64,000 nucleotides of DNA from an uncultured Clostridia bacterium. Lineage in GTDB: Bacteria > Bacillota > Clostridia > Oscillospirales > Acutalibacteraceae. The DNA lies in the NCBI GenBank assembly GCA_945876745.1, contig CAMCPL010000001.1, positions 186,001 through 250,000 of the forward strand. Reading direction: 5' to 3'. This document shows, in pieces, positions 53,021 through 61,706 of this stretch; position 1 is the stretch's first letter; each line of letters starts with the position of its first letter. A model generated the notes under the pieces. It ran no database searches. It was not told where the DNA came from and worked only from the letters and a program-made list of their open reading frames with translations. A program made the translations under genes and the position numbers.

Positions 53021-54046
53021 TTACTTGATTTCTACTATCCAACCCTCCGGGGCTTCGATTTCACCCATTTGAATACCCGTAAGAGTGTCGTAAAGCTTCT
53101 TTGTAATCGGACCCATTTCGTCCATACCCGATGGGAAGCAGATTTCTTCGCCGTGGTCAACAATCTTGCCGACAGGCGAAATAACAGCGGCAGTTCCGCA
53201 AAGTCCGCACTCTGCAAAGTCCTTGAGCTCGTCCTTGTAAACCTCTCTGTGCTCAACGGTCATACCGAGGTAATGCTCGGCAACATACATAAGCGAGCGA
53301 CGGGTGATTGACGGAAGAATCGAATTTGATTTAGGAGTTACGAGCTTGCCGTCCTTTGTGATAAAGATGAAGTTCGCACCGCCTGTTTCCTCAACCTTTG
53401 TTCTTGTTTGAGGGTCGAGATACATATTCTCGTCGAAGCCCTTTTCGTGAGCGTCTACGATATTATAAAGCGACATAGCGTAGTTAAGACCTGCCTTGAT
53501 ATCGCCTGTGCCGTGAGGCGCGGCTCTGTCAATGTCGGAAACACGAATGGTAATCGGCTTTGCGCCGCCCTTGAAATAAGGGCCAACCGGTGTTGTAAAA
53601 ATTCTGAACTGAAATTCGTTTGCAGGCTTAACGCCGATGATTGAGTCGTAGCCGAATACGAACGGTCTTATGTAAAGAGTTGCGCCTGAACCGAACGGAG
53701 GAACATAAGCCTCGTTAGCCTTTACAACCTTTTTTACTGCGTCAATAAACTGTTCCTCGGATACCGGCGGAATCTTAAGTCTGCGGCAGGAGTCAGCAAG
53801 TCTTTGAGCGTTCATATCGGGACGGAAGCAAACAGTTCTGCCGTCCTTTGTTGTATAAGCCTTGAGACCCTCAAATACTGTTTGTGCATACTGAAGCACG
53901 CAGGCACATTCGCTCATAGTGATATTAGGGTCGTCTGTGAGAGCGCCCTCGTCCCACTTTCCGTCCTTAAACCACGAAACGTATCTAAAATCCGTTGGCA
54001 TATAGCCGAAGCCGAGGCTTGACCAATCTATATTTTTCTTTTCCAC
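53021..54046 (-). CDS. ilvE: Branched-chain amino acid aminotransferase
   Basis: IlvE transfers amino groups between glutamate and branched-chain keto acids. The 341-residue protein is a fold-type IV PLP enzyme of the longer class: FEGLKAYTTKDGRTVCFRPD near residue 60, the PLP lysine in GTGDIKAGLNYA, EETGGANFIFI, and LCGTAAVISPVGKI near the end. The ATG follows AGGAGATGTTATTGTG. It is the first gene of the ilvE-luxS pair. Confidence 0.95.
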   Translation of the reverse strand: MEKKNIDWSSLGFGYMPTDFRYVSWFKDGKWDEGALTDDPNITMSECACVLQYAQTVFEGLKAYTTKDGRTVCFRPDMNAQRLADSCRRLKIPPVSEEQFIDAVKKVVKANEAYVPPFGSGATLYIRPFVFGYDSIIGVKPANEFQFRIFTTPVGPYFKGGAKPITIRVSDIDRAAPHGTGDIKAGLNYAMSLYNIVDAHEKGFDENMYLDPQTRTKVEETGGANFIFITKDGKLVTPKSNSILPSITRRSLMYVAEHYLGMTVEHREVYKDELKDFAECGLCGTAAVISPVGKIVDHGEEICFPSGMDEMGPITKKLYDTLTGIQMGEIEAPEGWIVEIK

Positions 54047-54084
54047 AATAACATCTCCTAAGTTTTAGTTTGTTTAATAGAAAT

Positions 54085-54112
54085 ATTATACCACTTTGAA
54101 AAATAATATCAA
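54085..54112 (-). promoter_or_regulatory. Promoter of ilvE-luxS, extended -10
   Basis: TTGATA and TATAAT on the minus strand are 16 bp apart, with TGG before the -10 box. No T-box or leader-peptide structure was found between it and the start codon. Confidence 0.55.
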
Positions 54113-54210
54113 TACCCCCAAGGCATAAATATACCGTCATATTTAACAAAAAAGCGAATTTTCATTTGCGTTATTCCTATATAATGTTTTCAAAATATAT
54201 AAATTATATG

Positions 54211-54239
54211 TTGAATATTATCTTATTTTGTGCGATAAT
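54211..54239 (+). promoter_or_regulatory. Promoter of gltX-glnS-typA
   Basis: TTGAAT and GATAAT are 17 bp apart, about 30 bp before the gltX ATG. The leader is too short for a T-box. Confidence 0.5.
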
Positions 54240-54271
54240 ATTATAATTAAAATAAGTGGAGAGATAGTATT

Positions 54272-55930
54272 ATGAATTACAAGGAGCTTGCACAGTTTTT
54301 ATTTGAGAATATAGACAAGTCGCCCGAATACTACGAGGAGCTTTATCCTGAAAGAAATCTCAAAGAGGGCGCAAGGGTAACGAGATTTGCACCGTCTCCG
54401 ACAGGCTTTTTGCATTTCGGCAATCTGTTTACCTGTATGATTGCCTACAAAACGGCAAAGGCAACCGACGGCGTATTTTATGTCAGAGTTGAGGACACCG
54501 ACCAAAAGCGTAAGGTCGAGGGTGCGATTGACGTAATGCTCAAGGGTCTTGCGGTTTACGGTATTAACGCCGACGAGGGTGTTGTAGGCGACGATGTTGA
54601 AAAGGGCGACTACGGTCCGTATTATCAAAGCAAGCGAGTTGACATTTATCAATGCTATGCAAAATGGCTTGTTGAACAGGGACTTGCTTATCCCTGCTTC
54701 TGCTCGGCAGAGGAATTGGACGAAATCCGCAGTGAGCAGGAAAACGAGAGCATAAAGGGCTACTGGGGCAAATGGGCAAAATGCCGCGATTTGTCCTTTG
54801 AGCAGATAAAGGCGAATATCGAAGCCGGCAAAAGCTGGACGCTTCGCCTTAAATCACCGGGCGACTTGGAGAAAAAGTGCTTTTTCGACGATATGATTAA
54901 GGGCAAAATTGAAATGCCGGAGAATGTTCAGGACGTTGTTCTTCTTAAATCGGACGGTATTCCGACATATCATTTCGCTCACGTTGTTGACGACCATCTT
55001 ATGAGGACAACCCATATCGTCAGAGGCGACGAATGGATATCTTCGGCTCCTATTCATCTTCAGCTTTTCAGACTGCTTGGCTTCAAGGTACCGAAATACG
55101 CTCACGTTGCACCGATTATGAAGGAAGAAAACGGCGGCAAGCGTAAATTATCAAAGAGGAAAGACCCCGAGGCGGCAGTTACGTATTACGCCGAGCAGGG
55201 CTATCCGCAGGAGAGCGTAAACGAATATATGATGACGCTTGCAAACTCAAATTTCGAGGATTGGCGCAGAATAAACAAGGATGAGGATATAAGTAAATTC
55301 CCGTTTAATCTTAAAAAAATGAGCGTGTCGGGCGCATTGTTTGACCTCGTAAAGCTCACCGACGTGTCGAAAAATGTCATTTGCACAATGCCTGCGCAAA
55401 GGGTGTTTGAGCTTTCCTATGAGTGGGCAAAGGAATACAATCCGCTTCTTGCCTCACTTTATGAGCAGGACAAAGAGAAAGCGACGGCTATCCTCAATAT
55501 CGACAGGGAAAACAAGAAGCCTCGTAAGGATATTGCAAAATGGTCGGATATTCCCGATTACATCAGCTATATGTACGACGAAACCTATAACGAGTGCTAC
55601 GATTTGACAGGCAATGCAACGCCGTCTCTTGCCGTAAGGGTGCTTGAGGAATATATTAAGGTTGTTGATTTAAGCGACGACAAGGACGCTTGGTTTAGCA
55701 GAATGAAGGAGATATGTCCGCTTGTCGACTGCACGCCGAATGTTAAGGAATACAAGGCGGAGCCTGAAAAATTTGCAGGTCATATCGGCGACGTCAGCAC
55801 GGTAATTCGTGTTGCACTTACCGGCAGAACGAATACGCCCGACCTGTTTTCAATCACGTCGTTACTTGGAGAAGAAACGGTTAAAGCAAGACTTGAAAAA
55901 GCGCTTGAACACTACAAGGAGGAACAATAA
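54272..55930 (+). CDS. gltX: Glutamate--tRNA ligase
   Basis: The 552-residue class I synthetase has the HIGH-type motif in RFAPSPTGFLHFGN, the editing-free Rossmann core with YVRVEDTDQKRKVEG, and the KMSKS-type motif KRKLSKRKDPEA. It charges tRNA-Glu. It is longer than the average bacterial GltX (about 480) and starts with an N-terminal extension of about 30 residues (LAQFLFENIDKSPEYYEELY) before the catalytic core. The stop codon overlaps the glnS ATG (TAATG). Confidence 0.95.
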   Translation: MNYKELAQFLFENIDKSPEYYEELYPERNLKEGARVTRFAPSPTGFLHFGNLFTCMIAYKTAKATDGVFYVRVEDTDQKRKVEGAIDVMLKGLAVYGINADEGVVGDDVEKGDYGPYYQSKRVDIYQCYAKWLVEQGLAYPCFCSAEELDEIRSEQENESIKGYWGKWAKCRDLSFEQIKANIEAGKSWTLRLKSPGDLEKKCFFDDMIKGKIEMPENVQDVVLLKSDGIPTYHFAHVVDDHLMRTTHIVRGDEWISSAPIHLQLFRLLGFKVPKYAHVAPIMKEENGGKRKLSKRKDPEAAVTYYAEQGYPQESVNEYMMTLANSNFEDWRRINKDEDISKFPFNLKKMSVSGALFDLVKLTDVSKNVICTMPAQRVFELSYEWAKEYNPLLASLYEQDKEKATAILNIDRENKKPRKDIAKWSDIPDYISYMYDETYNECYDLTGNATPSLAVRVLEEYIKVVDLSDDKDAWFSRMKEICPLVDCTPNVKEYKAEPEKFAGHIGDVSTVIRVALTGRTNTPDLFSITSLLGEETVKARLEKALEHYKEEQ

Positions 55931-57609
55931 TGGCAACAGAAGAAATTTTGGAAAATGAGGTTGCGTCAAACTTCATTCACGAATTTATAGACGAAGATTT
56001 ACAGGAGGGCGTATACTCACGAGTACAAACCCGTTTTCCTCCCGAACCTAACGGCTATCTTCATATCGGTCACGCAAAGGCTATTTGCATAAATTTCGGA
56101 GTTAAGAACAAGTACAACGGCGTTTGCAATCTGCGTATGGACGATACAAATCCGACAAAAGAGGATACCGAATACGTTGAGGCTATTGAAGAGGATATTA
56201 AATGGCTCGGCTTTGATTGGGACAATGTTTACTTTGCCTCCGATTATTTTGATTTCATCTATGAATGTGCAATAAAGCTCATTAAAAAGGGCAAAGCGTA
56301 TGTGGATGAGTTGTCAGCTGATGAAATAAGAGAATACAGAGGAACGCTCACTGAAGCGGGCAAAAACAGTCCATACCGTGACAGATCGATTGAAGAAAGC
56401 CTTGAACTTTTCGAGCGTATGACGAACGGCGAATTTGAGGCAGGCTCAAAGGTTTTGCGTGCAAAGATTGATATGGCGTCGCCGAACCTTAATATGCGTG
56501 ACCCGATTATCTACCGTATTATGTACGCTCATCATCACAGAACAGGCGACAAATGGTGCGTTTATCCGATGTACGATTTTGCCCATCCGCTTTCAGATGC
56601 GTGCGAAAAGGTTACTCATTCTCTTTGCTCGCTTGAATTTGAAAATCACAGACCGCTTTACGACTGGGTGTGCAACGAGTGCATTGACGGCGAAAAGCCG
56701 AGACAGATTGAGTTTGCAAGAATGAATCTTAACTACACTCTCACATCGAAAAGAAAGTGCTTACAGCTTGTTAAGGACGGTATTGTTGACGGTTGGGACG
56801 ATCCGAGAATGGCGACAATCAGCGGTATGCGCCGCAGAGGCTATCCGGCAGAGGCAATTCGTGATTTCTGCGAAAAAATCGGCGTATCAAAGGCGTACAG
56901 CGTAATTGATTTTGCAATGCTTGAAAGCTGTGTACGTGACAGTCTCAACAAAAACGCAAAGCGTGCAATGGCGGTTGTTAACCCGATAAAGCTCGTAATC
57001 GACAATTATCCCGAGGATAAGGTTGAGGAGCTTGAAATTGAATATCACCCCGACCACGAGGAATTTGGAAGCCGAACAGTACCTTTCGGAAAAGAACTTT
57101 GGATTGAATCCGACGACTTTATGGCAGAGCCTATCAGCAAGTACCGTCGTCTGTTTGTAGGAAATGAAGTACGACTTTATAAGGCTTACTGCGTAACCTG
57201 CACAGGCTACGAAACGGACGAAAACGGCAAGGTTACCGTTGTACACGCAGAGTATGACCCCGAGACCTTCGGCGGCGACACTCCCGACGGTCGCAAGGTA
57301 AGAGGTACTATTCACTGGGTTTATGCGCACGACTGCAACACCGCCGAGGTAAGAATGTACGACCGTTTGTTCGATGTTGAAAATCCGAGCAACGAGGAGG
57401 GCGTAAGCTCCTTTGAGGACAATCTCAATCCTAATTCGCTCGTAGTTCAAAGCGCTTATGTTGAGCGTGCTTTGAAAGATACAAAGCCGGGTGAACGTTT
57501 CCAATTTATGAGAATAGGTTATTTTTGCACCGACCGTGACAGTAGCGAAGACACTCTTGTATTCAACAGAACGGTGCAGTTAAGAGACAGCTTTAATAAA
57601 AAGAAGTAA
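55930..57609 (+). CDS. glnS: Glutamine--tRNA ligase
   Basis: The 559-residue protein carries RFPPEPNGYLHIGHAKAI with the HIGH motif, NLRMDDTNPTKEDTEY, the KMSKS-equivalent LTSKRKC, and the two C-terminal beta-barrel anticodon domains typical of GlnRS. It charges tRNA-Gln directly, which many Firmicutes do indirectly through GatCAB. It is translationally coupled to gltX. Confidence 0.96.
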   Translation: MATEEILENEVASNFIHEFIDEDLQEGVYSRVQTRFPPEPNGYLHIGHAKAICINFGVKNKYNGVCNLRMDDTNPTKEDTEYVEAIEEDIKWLGFDWDNVYFASDYFDFIYECAIKLIKKGKAYVDELSADEIREYRGTLTEAGKNSPYRDRSIEESLELFERMTNGEFEAGSKVLRAKIDMASPNLNMRDPIIYRIMYAHHHRTGDKWCVYPMYDFAHPLSDACEKVTHSLCSLEFENHRPLYDWVCNECIDGEKPRQIEFARMNLNYTLTSKRKCLQLVKDGIVDGWDDPRMATISGMRRRGYPAEAIRDFCEKIGVSKAYSVIDFAMLESCVRDSLNKNAKRAMAVVNPIKLVIDNYPEDKVEELEIEYHPDHEEFGSRTVPFGKELWIESDDFMAEPISKYRRLFVGNEVRLYKAYCVTCTGYETDENGKVTVVHAEYDPETFGGDTPDGRKVRGTIHWVYAHDCNTAEVRMYDRLFDVENPSNEEGVSSFEDNLNPNSLVVQSAYVERALKDTKPGERFQFMRIGYFCTDRDSSEDTLVFNRTVQLRDSFNKKK

Positions 57610-57621
57610 GAAGTAGGTATT

Positions 57622-59451
57622 ATGGCAATCACAGAAAGAAAAGATATAAAGAATATTGCGATTATCGCTCACGTTGACCACGGCAAGACTACGCTTGTAG
57701 ACGAAATGCTCCACCAAAGCGGTATCTTCCGTGAAAACGAAACGGTTGCCGAAAGAGTTATGGACTCCAACGATTTGGAGCGTGAAAGAGGAATTACGAT
57801 TCTTTCAAAAAACACGGCAATCCATTACAAAAATACAAAGATTAACATTGTTGACACTCCCGGTCACGCCGATTTCGGCGGCGAGGTTGAGCGTATACTG
57901 ACTATGGTTGACGGCGTTTTGCTTTTGGTAGACGCATTTGAGGGCTGTATGCCGCAGACTCGCTTTGTGCTAAAAAAGGCGCTCGGTCTCGGCAAAACTC
58001 CGCTTGTTGTCGTAAACAAAATCGACCGTGACGGAGCAAGACCCGAAGAGGTTATCGACGAGGTTCTCGATTTGTTTATCGAGCTTGGCGCAGACGACGA
58101 CCAAATTGATTTTCCCGTTGTTTACGCTTCTGCAAGAAACGGCTATTCAAGTCTTGACCCTAATGTTCGCGAGGGTGATATGCGACCGCTTCTTGATGCA
58201 ATTTTGGAGTATATTCCGTCTCCCAAGGGCGACCCTGACGGTCCTGCGCAAATTCTGTTTTCATCGCTTGAATATGACGATTATGTAGGCAGAATAGGCG
58301 TGGGCAGAGTTGAAAGAGGTATGATAAAGGCAAACACGCCCTATGTTCTCTGTCATCAGGACGGCACTCAGAGTAATATCAAGTTTTCGAAGATTTATCA
58401 GTTCGAGGGACTTGGCAGGGTTGACAGCCCGACTGCTCAATTCGGCGACCTTATCTGTGTTGCGGGCGTCCCCGATTTGAATATCGGCGAAACGGCGTGT
58501 GACCCCGAGCATATTGAGCCGTTGCCGTTTGTAAAGATTGACGAGCCGACTATCAGTATGAATTTTATGGTAAACGATTCACCCTTTGCCGGCAGAGAGG
58601 GCAAGTATGTTACCTCGCGCAATATCCGTGAAAGACTGTTCAAGGAGGTCGAAACGAACGTTTCTATGCGTGTTGAGGAAACGGACAGTATGGACACCTT
58701 TAAGGTTTCGGGCAGAGGCGAGCTTCACCTGTCAATTCTTATCGAAACAATGCGCAGAGAAAACTACGAATTTCAAGTTTCACGTCCGCAGGTTATTTTG
58801 AAAAAGGATAAGGACGGCAGAACGCTTGAGCCTATGGAAACGGCAATAATCGAGGTTCCGGAGGAATATGTCGGCGCAGTTATGACGAAGCTTTGCTCAC
58901 GCAAGGGCGAAATGATTAATATGGACACTCGCTCAACAGGTATGACCCATATGGAGATAAAAATTCCGTCGAGAGGACTTATCGGTTATAGGAGCGAATT
59001 TTTGACCGACACAAACGGAAACGGAATTATGAATCAGCTTTTCGCAGGCTACGAGGAATACAAGGGTGATATCGAAACGAGAATTCGCGGCTCAATCGTT
59101 GTTCACGAAACCGGAACAACAACAGGATATGGGCTTTGGAATACGCAGGACAGAGGTAAGCTCTTTATCGGCGCAGGCGTCGAGGTTTACGAGGGTATGA
59201 TTGTCGGCGAATGTTCAAAGGACGAGGATATTGTTTGTAACGTCTGCAAGAAAAAGCACGCAACAAATACGCGTGCAAGCGGAAGCGACGAAGCGCTCAA
59301 GCTCGTTCCGCCGACAACTCTTTCTCTTGAACAGAGTATGGAATTTCTTGCCGACGACGAGCTTTTGGAGGTTACTCCGAAATCTATCCGCCTGCGCAAA
59401 ACAATTCTCAACAAGGAATTAAGATTAAAGGCAGAAAGCAGAAAAAAGTAA
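57622..59451 (+). CDS. typA: Ribosome-binding GTPase TypA/BipA
   Basis: The 609-residue protein is a translational GTPase: G1 [11 protein letters not shown]2 within ERGITI, G3 [13 protein letters not shown]4 [10 protein letters not shown], followed by EF-G-like domains and the BipA-specific C-terminus with [20 protein letters not shown]. TypA acts in ribosome assembly and stress adaptation. The ATG follows AGTAGGTATT, 12 bp after glnS. A short remnant of another gene starts one base after its stop codon. Confidence 0.96.
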   Translation: MAITERKDIKNIAIIAHVDHGKTTLVDEMLHQSGIFRENETVAERVMDSNDLERERGITILSKNTAIHYKNTKINIVDTPGHADFGGEVERILTMVDGVLLLVDAFEGCMPQTRFVLKKALGLGKTPLVVVNKIDRDGARPEEVIDEVLDLFIELGADDDQIDFPVVYASARNGYSSLDPNVREGDMRPLLDAILEYIPSPKGDPDGPAQILFSSLEYDDYVGRIGVGRVERGMIKANTPYVLCHQDGTQSNIKFSKIYQFEGLGRVDSPTAQFGDLICVAGVPDLNIGETACDPEHIEPLPFVKIDEPTISMNFMVNDSPFAGREGKYVTSRNIRERLFKEVETNVSMRVEETDSMDTFKVSGRGELHLSILIETMRRENYEFQVSRPQVILKKDKDGRTLEPMETAIIEVPEEYVGAVMTKLCSRKGEMINMDTRSTGMTHMEIKIPSRGLIGYRSEFLTDTNGNGIMNQLFAGYEEYKGDIETRIRGSIVVHETGTTTGYGLWNTQDRGKLFIGAGVEVYEGMIVGECSKDEDIVCNVCKKKHATNTRASGSDEALKLVPPTTLSLEQSMEFLADDELLEVTPKSIRLRKTILNKELRLKAESRKK

Positions 59452-59452
59452 T

Positions 59453-59494
59453 ATGAAAAAAATCGGTGTTTTGGGAGCAGGAACTTTTTTATGA
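59453..59494 (+). pseudogene. gpsA: Remnant of a glycerol-3-phosphate dehydrogenase gene (gpsA N-terminus)
   Basis: Fourteen codons after typA read MKKIGVLGAGTF, then Leu and a stop. This is the opening of a GpsA-type dinucleotide-binding fold (GxGxxG region, usually GAGTWG or GAGSWG). The match stops exactly where repeat-rich sequence begins, so the rest of the gene appears to have been replaced or displaced. A chance short frame cannot be excluded. Confidence 0.5.
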
Positions 59495-59532
59495 TGTAAA
59501 CCGCCAAAGGGGACGAACCAAAACCAACAAAG

Positions 59533-59625
59533 CGGACGATTGATAATCGTCCCTACGGTAGTTTGAATATTTAAGTATCAGTTTCATTTATGGGACAAAC
59601 CGTAGGGACGAGCATTGCTCGTCCG
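59533..59625. repeat. 93-bp palindromic repeat, copy 1
   Basis: It starts CGGACGATTGATAATCGTCC and ends with GGGACGAGCATTGCTCGTCCG. It matches 60220-60312 at 92 of 93 positions in the same orientation. The outer hairpins (ACGATTGATAATCGT and GACGAGCATTGCTCGTC) and the complementary CCTACGG/CCGTAGG pairs give a strongly folded element. Confidence 0.88.
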
Positions 59626-59673
59626 CTTTTGTTAATAATGAATTGAATCTCTCCGCCGCAAGCGGTTTTGTCC

Positions 59674-59828
59674 TTTTATCCCCTCAGTCGCAAATGCGAC
59701 AGCTCCCCTTTATAACATTAAAAGGGGAGCCTTTGTTCGTTAAAACAGCGTATCGTCTTAAACATTAGGCTCCCCTTGTTTTAAGAATCAAGGGGAGCTG
59801 GCGGCTTTGCCGTCTGAGGGGATAAAAA
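59674..59828. repeat. Palindromic intergenic repeat (CCCCTCAGTCGC family)
   Basis: TTTTATCCCCTCAGTCGCAA and its near complement TCTGAGGGGATAAAA bound inner hairpins AGCTCCCCTTT/AAAGGGGAGC and GGCTCCCCTTG/CAAGGGGAGC. It is a relative of the GAATCCCTC element. A fragment (GTCGCATTCGCGACTGAGGG) lies at 41459-41480. Confidence 0.8.
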
Positions 59829-59839
59829 TTAACAAAGTA

Positions 59840-59868
59840 TTTACAAAAATTAATAAACGTGGTATCAT
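59840..59868 (+). promoter_or_regulatory. Promoter of the toxin-like gene
   Basis: TTTACA and TATCAT are 17 bp apart. The predicted transcript starts near 59875, about 100 nt before the small gene. Confidence 0.55.
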
Positions 59869-59874
59869 ACTATT

Positions 59875-59977
59875 GAGCTTCGGCTCCGAGGAGTTGCCAT
59901 AACGGTAGGTGGTTTGCCCTTCTTTACGAGAGGGCGAATGTTTCTGCCCTCTTAATTTTTCAAATAAGGAGGGCGAT
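59875..59977 (+). promoter_or_regulatory. Structured 5' leader with alternative pairings
   Basis: The leader contains GAGGGC (59930-59935), GCCCTC (59946-59951) and a second GAGGGC (59969-59974) that is part of the Shine-Dalgarno sequence AAGGAGGGC. The central GCCCTC can pair with either copy but not both, so one fold frees and the other hides the ribosome binding site. CGGTAG (59903-59908) is complementary to CTACCG in the opposing small RNA. Confidence 0.55.
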
Positions 59978-60073
59978 ATGATGTACATAACATTAACGGA
60001 ACTATTTCTGTTTTTCAGTTTGATTATATCATTGATTTCTCTTATTGTTTCGATTTACGAACATAAGAAGTAG
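59978..60073 (+). CDS. Putative type I toxin, holin-like small hydrophobic peptide
   Basis: This 31-residue peptide begins MMYITLTELF, continues with one hydrophobic helix (about residues 10-26) and ends YEHKK. The pattern matches the 'putative holin-like toxin' peptides of Firmicutes type I toxin-antitoxin loci. AAGGAGGGCGAT lies just upstream of two tandem ATG codons. It has its own promoter, a structured leader, and a terminator (60079-60116) shared with a convergent small RNA. Membrane damage when unrepressed is the known action of such peptides and is inferred here. Confidence 0.65.
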   Translation: MMYITLTELFLFFSLIISLISLIVSIYEHKK

Positions 60074-60163
60074 AAAAAGAAACAACCACCCATATTGCAC
60101 TTAGGGTGGTTGTTTCATACATCCATTCAATAAGGGCAAACCGTCTATCGGTAGCTCCTTTGT
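60073..60163 (-). ncRNA. Putative antitoxin small RNA D (GATAGACGGT family)
   Basis: The predicted RNA of about 90 nt starts ACAAAGGAGCTACCGATAGA, continues CGGTTTGCCC, and ends in a 13-bp stem (GAAACAACCACCC arms, 60079-60116) with TTTCTTTTTC. That stem is also the terminator of the toxin-like gene, so the two RNAs overlap at their 3' ends. Its CTACCG is complementary to CGGTAG in the toxin leader. The arrangement recalls Fst/RNAII and TxpA/RatA systems. Confidence 0.65.
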
Positions 60164-60169
60164 AATTTT

Positions 60170-60198
60170 ATTATATACGTATTATTTCAATTTGTCAA
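60170..60198 (-). promoter_or_regulatory. Consensus promoter of small RNA D
   Basis: TTGACA and TATAAT on the minus strand with a 17-bp spacer. It is stronger by consensus than the toxin-gene promoter, as expected for an antitoxin RNA. Confidence 0.75.
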
Positions 60199-60219
60199 CA
60201 TCAATTTGAATTACATCGG

Positions 60220-60312
60220 CGGACGATTGATAATCGTCCCTACGGTAGTTTAAATATTTAAGTATCAGTTTCATTTATGGGACAAACCGTAGGGACGAGC
60301 ATTGCTCGTCCG
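60220..60312. repeat. 93-bp palindromic repeat, copy 2
   Basis: It is identical to 59533-59625 except for one base (GTTTAAATAT against GTTTGAATAT). The two copies bracket the toxin-like gene and small RNA D, 687 bp apart. Confidence 0.88.
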
Positions 60313-60395
60313 ATTTTCATTGCGAAGCGACTTTGTACACCGACAGATGTGCTTCATTTTCGTATCGGTTTTGCCGACAATAACAACATTTTGTC

Positions 60396-60423
60396 TTGAC
60401 TTTTTTGCTGACATTGATAATAT
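60396..60423 (+). promoter_or_regulatory. hemW: Promoter of hemW
   Basis: TTGACT and TAATAT are 16 bp apart, about 33 bp before the hemW ATG. Confidence 0.45.
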
Positions 60424-60455
60424 GTAATTAAGCATAATTATATTAAGAGGAAAAT

Positions 60456-61487
60456 ATGGAAAAAGCAGGACTTTATTTTCACATTCCGTTTTGCAAAAGC
60501 AAGTGTCCTTATTGCGATTTTTACAGCGTAAAGTATGACGAAGAGCTCGCAGTACGCTACACGGACGAAATAATACAGATAATGAAACAGTATCAAGGCT
60601 CATTTGATACTGTTTATTTCGGTGGAGGAACGCCGTCGGTTATTTCCGCCGAGCTTATCGGAAAAATCCTTAATGAAGCAAGGCGGCAGTTTTTTATTGC
60701 ACCCGACAGCGAAATTACTATCGAATGTAATCCGTCAAAGGATTTGAGCGAGGATTTTGAAAAATATGCCGAATATGGTATAAACCGCATAAGTCTCGGT
60801 ATGCAAAGCGCAAGAAACGAGGAACGCTTTGCCCTTGGCAGAAGCGCCGGCAGAGTGCAGGTGGAAAAGGCAATTGCTGACGCAAGGCGTGCGGGGATAG
60901 AAAATATCAGTCTCGATTTAATGCTCGGCACTCCGAAGCAAACGCTTGATACTCTTGACGAAAGCCTTGATTTTATTAAAAGCGTCGGCGTGCCCCACAT
61001 TTCGGCATATATGCTGAAAATCGAACAGGGAACAAGGTTCTTTGAAATGAGGGAAAAGCTCATTTTGCCTAACGAAGACGAGACCTGCGAAATGTATCTC
61101 AAAACAGTTGAGGCGTTATCGGAAATGGGCTTAAAGCAGTACGAGATAAGCAATTTTGCAAAGGACGGCTGTGAAAGCAGACATAATTTGAAATACTGGA
61201 ATTTAGTTCCCTATTTGGGAATAGGTAAATCAGCTCATTCGTTTTGGCACGGCAAAAGATTTTATTATGACCGAGACTTAAAAAAAATATCCGACGGCAC
61301 GGGTGGCGGCAGAGACGAAAAAATTATGCTCGGGCTTCGGCTGAATAAGGGAATAGAAAAATCACTCATAGACGTTGATTATTCCGAGCTTATCAGGGCG
61401 GGATTACTGGTTGACGAAAACGAGCGTATCTCACTCACGCCGAAGGGTATGCTGGTGTCGAATTATGTTATAAACTATCTGATGTAA
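60456..61487 (+). CDS. hemW: Radical SAM protein HemW (coproporphyrinogen III oxidase-like)
   Basis: The 343-residue protein has the radical SAM cluster motif Cys13/Cys17/Cys20 in HIPFCKSKCPYCDF, then YFGGGTPSVI, SLGMQSARNEE and SLDLMLGTPKQT. HemW proteins resemble HemN but are generally thought to be heme chaperones rather than oxidases. At 343 residues it is at the short end of the family. The ATG follows AGAGGAAAAT. Confidence 0.9.
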   Translation: MEKAGLYFHIPFCKSKCPYCDFYSVKYDEELAVRYTDEIIQIMKQYQGSFDTVYFGGGTPSVISAELIGKILNEARRQFFIAPDSEITIECNPSKDLSEDFEKYAEYGINRISLGMQSARNEERFALGRSAGRVQVEKAIADARRAGIENISLDLMLGTPKQTLDTLDESLDFIKSVGVPHISAYMLKIEQGTRFFEMREKLILPNEDETCEMYLKTVEALSEMGLKQYEISNFAKDGCESRHNLKYWNLVPYLGIGKSAHSFWHGKRFYYDRDLKKISDGTGGGRDEKIMLGLRLNKGIEKSLIDVDYSELIRAGLLVDENERISLTPKGMLVSNYVINYLM

Positions 61488-61706
61488 TCGAAAGTGCCGA
61501 CTTGATATAATATAATGTAATTAATATATGAGACGGTATTATCTATGGTATTATCGTCATAAAATTAACAAATGTAAGCATTCTTTTTGTATAATGTGTA
61601 AAATTTCTAATTTTTTCTTGATTATTGCGAATAAAAAGTATAAAATAAAACTGCAAAAATAAATGCAAAAGCAATTTATTAAATAATTTTTCGGAGGTAA
61701 ATTCCA
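61488..61706 (+). other. AT-rich leader region of gap
   Basis: This 219-bp gap is very AT-rich. A TATAAT at about 61592 is the best -10 candidate for gap, but no good -35 box precedes it. No terminator for hemW and no riboswitch-like structure was recognised. Confidence 0.3.

Noticed and set aside
54047-54271. T-box riboswitch before gltX or ilvE
   Set aside because: The leaders between predicted promoters and start codons are only about 30-40 nt and lack a T-box sequence or specifier hairpin.
61488-61706. Riboswitch or small RNA before gap
   Set aside because: The region is AT-rich with no stable stems or conserved motif that I can see.
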